DNA from: Chlamydomonas reinhardtii
Lineage: Eukaryota > Chlorophyta > Chlorophyceae > Chlamydomonadales > Chlamydomonadaceae
Assembly: GCF_000002595.2 (NCBI RefSeq)
Contig: NC_057005.1
Coordinates: 1,033,565-1,097,564, forward strand
Reading direction: 5' to 3'
Length of the DNA: 64,000 nucleotides
The position numbers and the translations under genes were made by a program. Numbering within the stretch: the stretch's first letter is position 1; each line of letters starts with the position of its first letter. The notes below the pieces were generated by a model that was not told the origin of the DNA, made no database searches, and saw nothing but the letters and a program-made list of their open reading frames with translations. Positions 1-10,600 of this stretch are shown here, one piece after another.

Positions 1-1102
1 TGCTCGAGCCGCACTCCTCAATGGCGTACGGCGCGACGGCACGCAGGCGCTCCACCTCCGGACTGTCGTAGCTGCGTGGCATTGCACGAGTGATCAGGGA
101 AGGGTGGGAGGTGGGCAAGGGTGGCACTGCAGGTTGCTGATGCACGCGGAGAACTGCAACTTCATCATGGCTCGGGTACCAGCCCAGTCAAGTACGGAGG
201 ATGTCTGGGGCGAAGCACCCATACCGTGGGTAGAGCACCGATACCGTGACACTGGTGACATGACAGCAACCCAACACGTGTGGTGCCGCCCGTTGCGGCC
301 CTGTGCTCACTCACCTGCGTGCGTTGACTAGCGTCATGACGTCGCACACCACCCGCCCCGGTGCGACCGTGGCGTAGCGCCACGCCGCCGTGCCACCGAA
401 GCCTGAGGCCAGGGCCGCCTCTCGCGCCTCCCTTGCCTCCCGAGTTTCTTCATCCTCCTCCGCCTGCTGCTCTGCCCGCCCTGCCACGGCCGCAGCGCCG
501 CTGCGCAAGCCACCGATGTTTGCATCTGTGTCTGCAGCCACCGATGCTTTTAGCTGCTCTCCTGCAGGCTCTAGCTTGTTTTGCCGGCGCTCCTCCGGAA
601 GCGCCTCCGGCTGATGACTGCCTGTTCCCTCGCCCACGTGTGCCTCCGCGGCTGCCTCCGCGGCTGCCGCAGGAAAGGCAACGCACGACGGAATGAGCCA
701 GCCGCTGCCCAGCTGCATACTGCCCAGCAGCTTCTCATGTGTGCCGCCGAAGGATGCGCTGCTATCATCTGGCAGGTCAGTCAGGAGCTCCACTGGGTGG
801 GCGGCGCCGCGGCGCACGGCAACACGGCTGTGTGTGTTGCCGAGGTGGATGCCCAGTTTGATTTCCGAAACTGCATACATGCCCAAGGAAGCGGGTGCTT
901 CCCCCCCTGCACTATGCTCATACTGTCCGTATAACACGCCTGACTCGGGTGGCTCCCCAAGTGCTTGGCTGGGGCCGTGCGGCACGACGAGCAGGAGGCC
1001 AAACACCACCAGTGCTGCTGTCGTGGGTAAAGTGCCGGGCAAGCGACGCGAGGGTGACGATGCGGCCCCTGGGTTCTGGGGCCTTGAAGGTTGTCTTTGC
1101 AT
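1..1102 (-). CDS. Divergent ER-targeted HSP70-like protein (5' part, runs off left edge)
   Basis: Exon 1 is 315-1102 and exon 2 begins at 71 and continues past the window edge. The intron has a GTGAGT donor at 314. The protein starts with a basic n-region and a hydrophobic stretch (TTAALVVFGLLLVV), so an ER signal peptide is likely. Then come recognisable N-terminal HSP70 pieces: GIHLGNTHSRVAV (BiP has [13 protein letters not shown]), IPSCVAF (BiP TPSYVAF) and ATVAPGRVVCDVMTLVNAR (Bi[20 protein letters not shown]). Exon 2 reads YDSPEVERL against YEDKEVQRD. The intron interrupts the same codon in the same phase as in both BiP genes, so common descent is strong. A low-complexity Ala/Glu insertion of about 85-90 residues sits between the VAF and ATV motifs. 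The phosphate-loop Asp and Thr are replaced by His and Asn, so ATPase activity is doubtful. A degenerate HSP70 cochaperone or a decaying duplicate are both possible. A TATAAATT motif abuts the chosen ATG, so the start is not certain. Confidence 0.72.
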
Positions 1103-2104
1103 AATTTATAGGATGTGAGTTATTAAGCGTCAGCCGGCGTGATTAAATGGTGTGCGAAAAGGACTAACCGGCATCATTTCGGGCGAGTACACACTGCGGG
1201 CCCGCAATACGTGAGCACGGTGTGCATTAAATGTAAGTCTTGAGGTGAATATGAAGCAAAGCAAGAGTTCTGTGGCCTGTTGCGTTGTGCGCTGTCAAAT
1301 CCCGCCCTGCGTTCCGCGTTTGGGAGGGTCCCACCGTACGCGCGCCGTTTGGCTTTCTCGCCAGTCGCCAACCCCCGTGGGTGAGAGCCTGAGACCTTAA
1401 GCAGCTTCTACATGTGGACATCTGGTATTGTAGTCTCGCGTTAGGCCATTGTCGATGTGCTTGGTTACACGAGCCCGCTTGATACGGTTGCTTGATTGGA
1501 GGACGGGGCGGGGCCAAGCTGCCCCAAGCCCCCACGGCCCCAGTGCCCCACCCCTCGCCCCGACGTTCCCCACGCGCCCCCCATACCCCCAGTGCACCAC
1601 CCCCGCCATGTGAGGTAACGACCACAAGTCAGTTCCAAGGCAAGACAATCATAGATGGAAGACAAAGGACAATATGAAGGTAGAAGCGCGTACCGGTATA
1701 CTGGATGCCCACATTGCAACCCCGCATGCCAAGCACGCCTATGCGTCCCGGCTATCCAATCGTCTTATTAAACTTTGAATTCAGTATTAATGCTACCGTT
1801 CCGGTGCATTCATGCACACACTTCCGGGTAACACGTGCTTTCAGGAACGTGACACAGGGTGGCCGGCGCTCGGAAAAGGCCCCCATGAGCCTACCTGTGT
1901 CACGCACGCCGCCAACAATGGCCATTGCAACAACTCTACCGGTACCTGCTGCCTCACCTTACTCCGCATGTTCTACTATTTCCACGGCGGTCTCTGTCCT
2001 ACTACTCCTGCTCTGGCGGCTCCCTGTCTACTGCTGATCTGCCCGTGGATCTGCTTTGCTACTGCCGCCACCTTTGTCTGCCCCGCTACTGCCGCCTCAG
2101 CCGC
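1103..2104. other. Intergenic: promoter of HSP70-like gene and 3' UTR of BIP2
   Basis: No supported coding sequence is seen. Both flanking genes are on the minus strand, so the right part should be the BIP2 3' UTR and the left part the promoter of the HSP70-like gene. A GC-rich stretch of CCCC runs lies at about 1500-1610. Confidence 0.5.
1465..1469 (-). terminator. Candidate TGTAA polyadenylation signal for BIP2
   Basis: TTACA on the plus strand is TGTAA on the minus strand, the green-algal poly(A) signal. It is the nearest one I found downstream of the BIP2 stop, which implies a 3' UTR of about 640 nt. Confidence 0.35.
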
Positions 2105-5100
2105 TCAAAGCTCGTCGTGGTCGGCCAGGTCCTCATCCTCATGCGAGTCGCCGCCGCCGCTTGGGCCGCCGCTCTTCTTGTAGACCTCAGCGATGATGGG
2201 GTTGCACACGTCCTCAACCTCCTTCAGCCTGTCCTTGTACTCGGACGTGTCTGTTGGGGCGCGTGATGGGGCGGGCGCATGCAAAGTGCGGGTCAGTGGG
2301 TTCGCATGTCAGCATGCCGTGTCCAGCCCTGACCTCCATGCGCCATGCCGCCGCTCCCCACACCTCGCAATACCATCTCACCAGTCACGACCATCCAACA
2401 ACGCACAGCATCGAAACCCCGCGCTCCCTGCCTCGCCTGCAACCTGCCGGACAACCAGACCCCCACGCACGCAACCCCCAGCGCTACTGGCCATCACTCA
2501 CCGGCGTCGGGGTTCTCGTCCAGCCACTCCAGAGCCTCCTTGACGGCGGCGGTGATCTTCTCCTTGTCCTCCTCCTCGATCTTGTCCTTCATCTTGTCCT
2601 CCACGGTGTTCTTCATGTTGTAGCAGTAGGTCTCCAGCTGGTTGCGGGCGTCGATCTTGGCCTTGACGGCCTTGTCCTGCTCCGCGAACTCCTCAGCTTC
2701 CTTCACCATGCGCTCAATGTCGTCCTGGCTCAGGCGACCCTTCTCGGCGGTGATGGTGATCTTCTCCTTCTTGCCGGTGCCCTTGTCCTGTGGAAACGGG
2801 CGTCAGAATGGGGTTGATGGGGTTGGAATGAAGTTGGGGTAAGTGGAAGGGTGTATGAAATCGTGATGGGCCGGGGAGGTGCGTGCCTGCGTGGTGTGCA
2901 GCCCCCTGGCACCAGGAGCACTCAGTGCCAGTGCGTGATGCCGTACCCGCCGGCAGGGTGCGCAATTATGAGGCACCTGTTAGCACTGCATGCCCAATCC
3001 CGATCAGCTCCGCATGCAGTCTCGCTCAAACCCGCGCACCCCGCCCACGCATCCCACACCCCACTGCGTGCGGTGGGTCCGCCACGCACACCCACGCATC
3101 CCACACCCCACTGCGTGCGGTCGGTCCGCCACGCACACCCACGCACCTGGGCCGAGACGGTGAGGATACCGTTGGCGTCCACCTCGAACGTCACTTCAAT
3201 TTGGGGGGTGCCGCGGGGGGCCGGCGGGATACCGTTCAGGTCGAACTGGCCCAGCTTGTGATTGTCCTTGGTCAGGGCGCGCTCGCCCTCGTACACCTGC
3301 GTGCGGGGAAGAAGGCCGAGGGACGGTGGGCGGGGTTAGTTGGGGACTGGAATTGTCCCGCCCTCTAATCACGGGCAGCGCAAAGAGGGTGGCACGTGCC
3401 CGCGGGATCTGGGTCTTGGGGCCTAAATACGGCTAGCCCGCCACACCCGATTTCTGCCCCCCTGGAGGGTTGTTGGTGACTGGGGATGTTGCGATTGTTG
3501 CCTGCATCAGCGGCTGACAATTTCACCATTCTCCGCCGTGCCCTGCACCCTGCAGCAGCTAGCGTGGCCTCGCGCGCACACGCACCTGGATGGACACGGT
3601 GGGCTGGTTGTCGGCTGCCGTGGAGAAGGTCTGCGACTTCTTGGTGGGGATGACGCTGTTGCGCGGGATGAGGTTAGTCATGACGCCGCCGGTGGTCTCA
3701 ATGCCCAGAGACAGGGGCGTGCGGTCGATCACAATCAGGCCCTCGGTGCTCTCCTCCTCTGTTGACAGCGGGCAGGGTGGCAAAGACACACATGTGCATC
3801 AGAACAGCTGGTCTTGGGATTGCGATTGCCACAGTGGGGGATGCGGGAGAGCGTCAAGGCAGCTGGATGGTGGGCTTGCACCTGAAACCCACCCACGAAC
3901 TGCATGCACCTGCATCTGCGCCAGCAATCGGCAGCCACCGCCCTTTGTGCACCTGCCTCACGCACGCACGCCCTCCCACCTACCAGAAACTCCCATCCAC
4001 CCGTCCATCCATCCACTTATCCACTCGCCCTCCCACGCACCTTCCCCGCTGAGGATTGCGCCCTGCACGGCCGCGCCGTAGGCCACGGCCTCATCGGGGT
4101 TGACACCCTTGTTGGGCTCCTTGCCGCCGAACCACTCGCGCAGCAGGTCCTGCACCTTGGGGATGCGGGTGGAGCCGCCCACCAGCACAATCTCATCGAT
4201 CTCGGTCTTCTTCAGGTTGGCGTCGTCCATGGCCTGAGGGAGAGGAACAGGAGGGATGAAGGAAGAGGTCAGATAGCGCGTTGCTGTGCGCCAGCTAGCC
4301 AGAAGCTATTGCCAATGTTTGATGGGCCTGCGTTATCCTGGTTTCGGTACATGAACTCGGAACTTTGGCACCGCCCAATCAAACCCAATGCCCCACCGAA
4401 ACCAGCTTCTGCGGTCCGTGCCCGTGCCGCCACCACGTCCAACAACCCGTCCCCGCACGCGCTGGCCCGCCCCACCTTCTTGACGGGTCCCATGGTCTTC
4501 TTGAACAGGTCCATGTTCAGCTCCTCAAAGCGGGCGCGGGTCAGGGGCTCCGACAGGTCAATGCCCTCGTACAGAGCCTCAATCTCAACGCGGACCTGGG
4601 GACGTAGGAAGGACGGTGGGTGCGCGGCGGGGTCAGGGGGCGGACTGGAAAAGCGGGTGTTCAGCCGAAGCTTGTCGATTTACGCATCCTCAAACCCCGT
4701 TCTGAACATGCACCATACCCACACCCATACCGCGTCCATGCCCACCCACACCCATACATACCGTGTCCATGCCCACACACCCACATACAGCCTGGTTGTG
4801 GTTCTTGTCAGACACACGCCCATGTTGCCGCACGCCACGACCACACGCTCGCTCGCTCACCTGGTGCTGGCTGGACAGGGCACGCTTGGCGCGCTCGGCC
4901 TCACGGCGCAGCTTCTGCAGGGCGCGGGCGTCGCCGCTAATGTCCTTCTTGTACTTCTTCTTGATCAGCTTGATGAAGTACTCCATGACGCGCTGGTCAA
5001 AGTCCTCACCGCCCAGGTGAGTGTCGCCGTTGGTGGAGATGACCTCAAACACGCCGTTGTCGATGGTGAGGATGGACACATCGAAGGTGCCACCGCCCAG

Positions 5101-6283
5101 GTCGAACACCAGGATGTTCTTCTCGCCGCCCTTCTTGTCCAGGCCGTAGGCGATGGCAGCGGCGGTGGGCTCGTTGATGATGCGCACCACGTTCAGGCCA
5201 GAAATGGTGCCGGCGTCCTTGGTGGCCTGGGTGGTCGGGAGAGGAAGGTGAGAGGAAGGGGAGAGGAAGGGGAAGGGCGGGGCGGGGTTAGCAGGTAGGG
5301 GGGTTAGCAGGTAGGAAGCCGTCGTGCACGTGGTGCGACACAGGGCGGGCAAGTTGGTGCTGAGCAGCGCTATGGCTGAGAGGCACCCGTACATACGCAT
5401 TAGTGAGTTCCCCACGGCAGTGGCATTGTGGAGTACCGTGCCAACGCCAGCTGGCCCCCCTCCACCCCCTCCCACCATCCACAACCCCGCCGTGCCCCCT
5501 CCTACACATCCCAACGCCACATACGCACCTGGCGCTGGGCATCGTTAAAGTACGCGGGCACGGTGACCACAGCGTGCTTGACAGTCTTGCCCAGGTAGGC
5601 CTCAGCAGTGTCCTTCATCTTCTGAAGAATCATAGCCGAGATCTCCTCAGGCGAGAACACCTTCTGCTCGCCCTTGACGTCCACGGCCACATAGGGCTTG
5701 CCCTGGCGGTCAACAATGTCATAGGACACAAGCTTCCGGTCTCGCTGAACGTCGGCGTCGGAGAATCTGGTTGAGCGTGGGTTGGTGGAGGAGCGGGTTA
5801 GCAGAAACGAGCAGAAAGGGGGATGGCACGCACGCACATGCGGCGGCCGCTGGAAGCAAGCCTCCCCTGCTGCCTACCAGGGAACCCCTGCTGCCTACCC
5901 CGGCCTATGCACCCCGGCGCACCCAGGAGCCGCCGCACGCACGCAGGTAACAGTTCGGCTGCTTACTTGCGGCCGATCAGGCGCTTGACGTCGTAGATGG
6001 TGCGCTTGGGGTTGACGGTAGCCTGGTTCTTGGCAGCGTCGCCGATCAGGCGCTCCTCGTCGGTGAAGGCCACATACGAGGGAGTGATGCGATTGCCCTG
6101 GTCGTTCGCGATAATCTCCACACGGCCGTTTTTGTACACGCCCACGCAAGAGTAGGTCGTGCCCAGGTCGATACCAATAACGGTGCCGAGCTTGTCGGTT
6201 GTGGGCGACGCCGCTTTGGCCTGCGGGATGCTGGCGAGCGCGCTGGCCGCGACCAGGGTCGCGATAAGGCCCAGGCCTACCAT
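2105..6283 (-). CDS. BIP2: ER lumenal HSP70 chaperone BiP, copy 2
   Basis: ATP-driven Hsp70 of the ER lumen that binds unfolded secretory proteins. Nine exons give 662 residues: 5967-6283, 5529-5766, 4861-5226, 4476-4595, 4041-4233, 3586-3758, 3147-3296, 2502-2787, 2105-2250. Order: signal peptide ([17 protein letters not shown]), phosphate loop [47 protein letters not shown], substrate-binding domain, helical lid, C-terminal HDEL retention signal. Compared with the plus-strand copy it has two extra introns (2788-3146 and 3759-4040) and lacks the intron that splits the other copy's signal peptide. The segment after GAILSGE is quite diverged ([18 protein letters not shown] versus [17 protein letters not shown]), while exons and introns of the ATPase part are nearly identical to the other copy. 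An upstream in-frame Met at 6349 would add 22 basic residues. I prefer 6283 because it gives a normal signal peptide. The number in the symbol follows remembered locus order. Confidence 0.93.
3047..3146. repeat. 47-bp tandem repeat inside a BIP2 intron
   Basis: Two full units (from 3047 and 3094) and the start of a third (3141) lie in the BIP2-specific intron. The third unit start supplies the minus-strand GTGCGT splice donor. Confidence 0.8.
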
Positions 6284-6424
6284 GCACAGGCGCCGAGTGA
6301 CTCCATGATGCCCTGCACGAGTTTTACGGCAAAGCAGGCACCGTGTCACCGTGGCTGCTCAGGGACATGCGTTCTGAAGGCATGCCCTCGCGGCACCCAA
6401 AGATGATCAACCGTGCGCTGTAAC

Positions 6425-6431
6425 AATTATA
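6425..6431 (-). promoter_or_regulatory. Candidate TATA element for BIP2
   Basis: On the minus strand this reads TATAATT, about 145 bp upstream of the preferred BIP2 ATG. That spacing would give a leader of roughly 110-120 nt. No perfect heat-shock element was seen beside it. Confidence 0.35.
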
Positions 6432-7106
6432 CAGCTTACCAGTAGATGTGTGGAACTTGCGAGTCTTCAAGCTATTGGCCATGGCTGGGTTGAAGGAAGC
6501 AGAACAAAAGAAACCAACTTGACCGTTGAGGGCCGAGCTCTACCAGCTTCTGGGCTTTAACCAAGTTAGCTGTGTACAACAACACTGATTAAAGGTTTCT
6601 GTGCTGCGAACGGGCTGAAGACGGCCTTTATTGCCGAAGGGGCTCGGCGGACACGTCGCACCTGGCTGTCCCGCGCCTGTCCCTCGTACAGAGACGTCTC
6701 GGAGGAATGCTGGCGTAATGCGCCGTGCCCATAGAACTTTCAAACAAATGCACTAGCGATAACGCGAGAGTTCGAGCCTTTCCGGCCTTTGGAGCATTGC
6801 GAATGTGGGGACCAGAACATTTCAAGTGCGTGCTTGCGAAGTCTGCGTGACTGGGCTTCTTCTTCCTGGAGGCCTAGGTCCACGGCCTAGGTCCTACAAG
6901 TTGCATTGACGCAAGGGATACCTTCATGTTTAGGTAGACTACCGCCCAGGACGGAGGTCAGGCGACGGACAACACACGAGGTGCCTAGCACTGCCTGCTC
7001 AGCGACGGTTGGACCCACGGTTGGACCTGGGGAGGATTTCCCCTGGGCTGAACTGTTGATCACAGTCATTGCGCGTAGTGTCAGCGGCTTCGTCATGCGG
7101 GGTGTG

Positions 7107-7111
7107 TTACA
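7107..7111 (-). terminator. TGTAA polyadenylation signal for HSP90B
   Basis: Minus-strand TGTAA about 560 nt downstream of the HSP90B stop, a usual 3' UTR length for Chlamydomonas genes. Confidence 0.5.
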
Positions 7112-7669
7112 ACCCTCTCGTAACCAAGTGTGGGGCTCAGCCGAATGCCAGCAGACCCGGTTCCGTCAATCAATTGCCACATGCAGTCAGTTCCAAGTCC
7201 ACTGTCTGCAATGCGTCATTTCTTTGCCACGTGTCGTTTCATACCTAGCGCCCATCTGCCTCACTGCCCGTGCTTCATCCAGCGTCTTGTCATTGACGGA
7301 CACGCACGCGCAAGCGCCCGTCCACTCTCGCGCCTACCTCTCTTCATATCGTGACATTCGCTCGCACGATTATCACCTGTGCTAGCCTTGGCATCGGGTG
7401 CACCGCACTGCACTGGCCGCCACACGGGCCCACCGGCGGAGGGGGTGCGTGACAGAAAACTGCAACCCCAACACACGCGGCAGACTGGCGCGGACACTCC
7501 AGCAGCAGCAGGCAACCCTCGACGCCAAGCGGAACGGGTACCACCGCACCCCTTGCTTACGGCCAGCAGCGGACGCGCCGCGGCACTCGCGTGCGCCAAG
7601 GACACGCCACTGCTGGCCTTGCTACAACATCTAAACCTTTTCACATAAGCTGCTCAGCCACACGGCGCT

Positions 7670-10600
7670 TTACAGCTCGTCCTTCTCCTCCGCCTCCTCC
7701 TTCTTCTCCTCCGTCTCCTCCGCCTTCTCCTCCGTCTCCTCCGCCTTCTCCTCCGCCTCCTCGGGCTCGGCGGCCTCCTCCGCCTCCAGCGCCACCTCCA
7801 GGCTGTCCACGCCCAGCGTGTCCTTCAGGACGCCGTACATGCGCTGCGAGAAGGCCTTGGCGTCATCGGGCACAAAGCCCGACTCCAGCAGCGCGGTCTC
7901 GTACAGCAGGCGCGCGGTGGCCACGGCGCTCTCCTCCACGGTCTCCTCGGTGGCGGCGGCCAGCTTGTCCTTGAGCGCCACGATGAGCGGGTGGCGGGGG
8001 TTGATCTCCAGCGTGCGCTGGGTGGGGGTGAAGGAGGAGCCGGGGCGGGAGAAGGCCTGCAAGGGTGCGGACACGGTGGTGGGGTTTGGGCCGGGTGTCA
8101 GCACAGGGTACCAAGCGTGCACGTGGGTCTGCACGTGTTATACAGACTGCTTGCTGCTGCGCAGGTTCGCCGTGGCCAGCAGCCTGCCCAACACTCCGCG
8201 GCCCAGCCTGTTCACGCATTACGGGGTGACGCCGCCCTCTCCCCCTCGTGGCCCCTCGTAACCCGTACCGCGGCCCCCCCACCCACAAACCCCCTCTGAC
8301 CTGTGCGCGCATGATGCGCTCCATGTTGGCGCTGTTGCCGTACTTGCCGGTGACCACGATGCAGGGGGTGGTGGCCAGGCGGTTGGACACCTTGACGCCC
8401 TGCAGCTTGGAGTCGTCCACCACCTTCTTCCACCACTTGGTCAGGTCCTTGAACTGCTCCTTCAGCTCCTGTGGAGGTGAGGGAACGCAACCAAACGCGC
8501 ACGTTAACGAAGTGCTTGCTAGTGAATGCGAATGCAAGACGCCGTCGCGCGTCAGGAGAGGCCTGATCGCAACAGCGAACCCTAGGCAAGTACGGTAAGC
8601 CGGCCCGGCTTCTGCGAGATACCATTCCATCCCCTTTCTACCTTGCCGCAACCTTGCCTGTCCTCGCCACCACGCACCCATCACCGCTTCCGCCACCCCA
8701 CCCTCACCCTCCACCCCCGCGCCCCGCCCTCACCCTCCCCAACCCCTACGCCCCACCTTGTCCTTCTTCTTCTCCACCTCGTCCTTGTCGGTCAGCTTGA
8801 GGTCCTCCTTGGAGGCGTTGGAGAACTTCTTGTCGTCGTAGTCCAGCAGGTGGCCCATCACGTACTCGTCCAGCACGTCCGTGAAGTAGATGACCTCGTA
8901 GCCCTTGCGCAGCAGCTGCTCCACAAAGGGGCTGCCAGCCACCTCCTCCTTGCTGGTGCCTGCGGGGACAGAGCGCGGCGGCAGGGGAGGAGAGGGGAGG
9001 GGCTGTAAATACCAGCCCGAACTAAACCAAACCAAGCTAAGCTAGGGGCATGGGGGGTGCGAGGGACGGCGCGTGTGAGCGGGGGGACACGAAGGACAGG
9101 GTGGGAGGCTGGATGCAGCAGGACCGGGCACAACGAGGCGGACAGCTCACGAGCTGTTCCCCTGTGCACCTGTGAACCTAAGCGATCCAGTCCAGCCCAG
9201 CTGCGACCCAGGCACCCAGCTGCGACCCAGCCCAGCCGCCTGAAGATTACAGGCAGCGCAGGACACCCACCGGCCAGGTAGTAGATGGACTTCTGGCCCT
9301 CCTTCATGCGGCCGATGTACTCGTCCAGGGTGGTGAGCTGGTCGCCGGTCTTGGAGGTGTGGAAGCGCAGCAACTTGGCCAGGCGGTTGCGGTTGGTGGT
9401 GTCCTCGATGATGCCCAGCTTGATGGCGCGGCCAAACTGCTCCCAGAACTTGGCGTACTGGCCGCACTCCTTCTCGGAGGGCTTGTCCTCGGTCTCGCCC
9501 TTCTCTGCGGGGCCGAAGGAGCGGGCGGTGGGGAAGGTAAGGTGTGATCACTGTGGTGTGACTCAGGCGTGCGGGGAATACGGGTGCGGTCACCACGTGC
9601 CCCGGCGGCTCGTGCGCGTGCCTCACCCTTCCGCACAGACACGCGCCTGCAACGCCCCTGCCCTGGCCATAACCCAACACGCCGCCCTCCCCCTCTCCCA
9701 CATCCCCACTCCTGCGGTAAGCCTCCCTTCCTGGCCCGCGCCCCGCCCCTCGCATCCCTCTCACCCTCCATCTCCTTGCACTTGACCTCGGCCTCCGCCA
9801 TCTTGCGGATCATGTCCAGCACCTTGCGCACCACCTTCTTCTTGATGGTCTTCAGCGCCGCCTCCTGCTGCAGCATCTCGCGGCTCACGTTGAGCGGCAG
9901 CGTGTCCGAGTCCACAATGCCCTTCACGAACGACAGGTAGCGCGGGATGAGCTCCTTCATGTCGTCGCTGATGAAGACGCGGCGCACGTACAACTTCAGG
10001 CCGTGCTGGGCCTTCTCGTAGTACTTGTCGTAGAAGTCGTAGGGGCTGACGGAGGGGATGTACAGGATGGAGCGGAACTCCACGTCGCCCTCGGCACGGA
10101 AGTGCGAGTAGGTCAGCGCGTCGGTGTAGTCCTGTGTGCGGGTGTGAACAACAAACGACGCGCAGGGGAGGAAGAGACTTGAGCGTGGTAAGGGCGAGAG
10201 ATCGTAGCTCCTATCCTAGGGCGAGAGGTTGTAGCGGCTTTCCTGCGGCCGCTGCGACCCCAATGAGCCGCATAAGCCGCGCCCGGCAACCGCATTCCGT
10301 GCACTGCTTGCCCCATGCTGCCTTACGCACATCCACGCTTCCAACACCCATCGGCCCACCCTCGTCCACCCCTTGTTCTTGCCCGTGCCTCTGCACACCT
10401 CCGCCCCTGCCCCGGCCCCGCCCCTGCGCCTGCTCTACACGCACCTTGGACACGGCCTTGTAGAACTTCTGGTACTCCTCCTCCGTCACGTCGCTGGGCT
10501 TGCGCAGCCAGATGGCCTTGTTGTCGTTCAGCAGCTCCCAGTCCTTCTTCTTCTCCCTAATAACAAGGAGTTGCGCGGAAACATCAGCAGGTGGCGGAGG

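Larger units (their letters stand above)
6284..7669. other. BIP2 promoter/5' UTR and HSP90B 3' UTR
   Basis: No supported gene. From the right, about 560 nt should be the HSP90B 3' UTR up to its TGTAA signal. The left part should be the BIP2 leader and promoter. The open frames here show no family features. Confidence 0.5.

Noticed and set aside
3904-5298. Long plus-strand open frame across BIP2
   Set aside because: It is the antisense shadow of BIP2 exons and introns. High GC keeps the opposite strand open.
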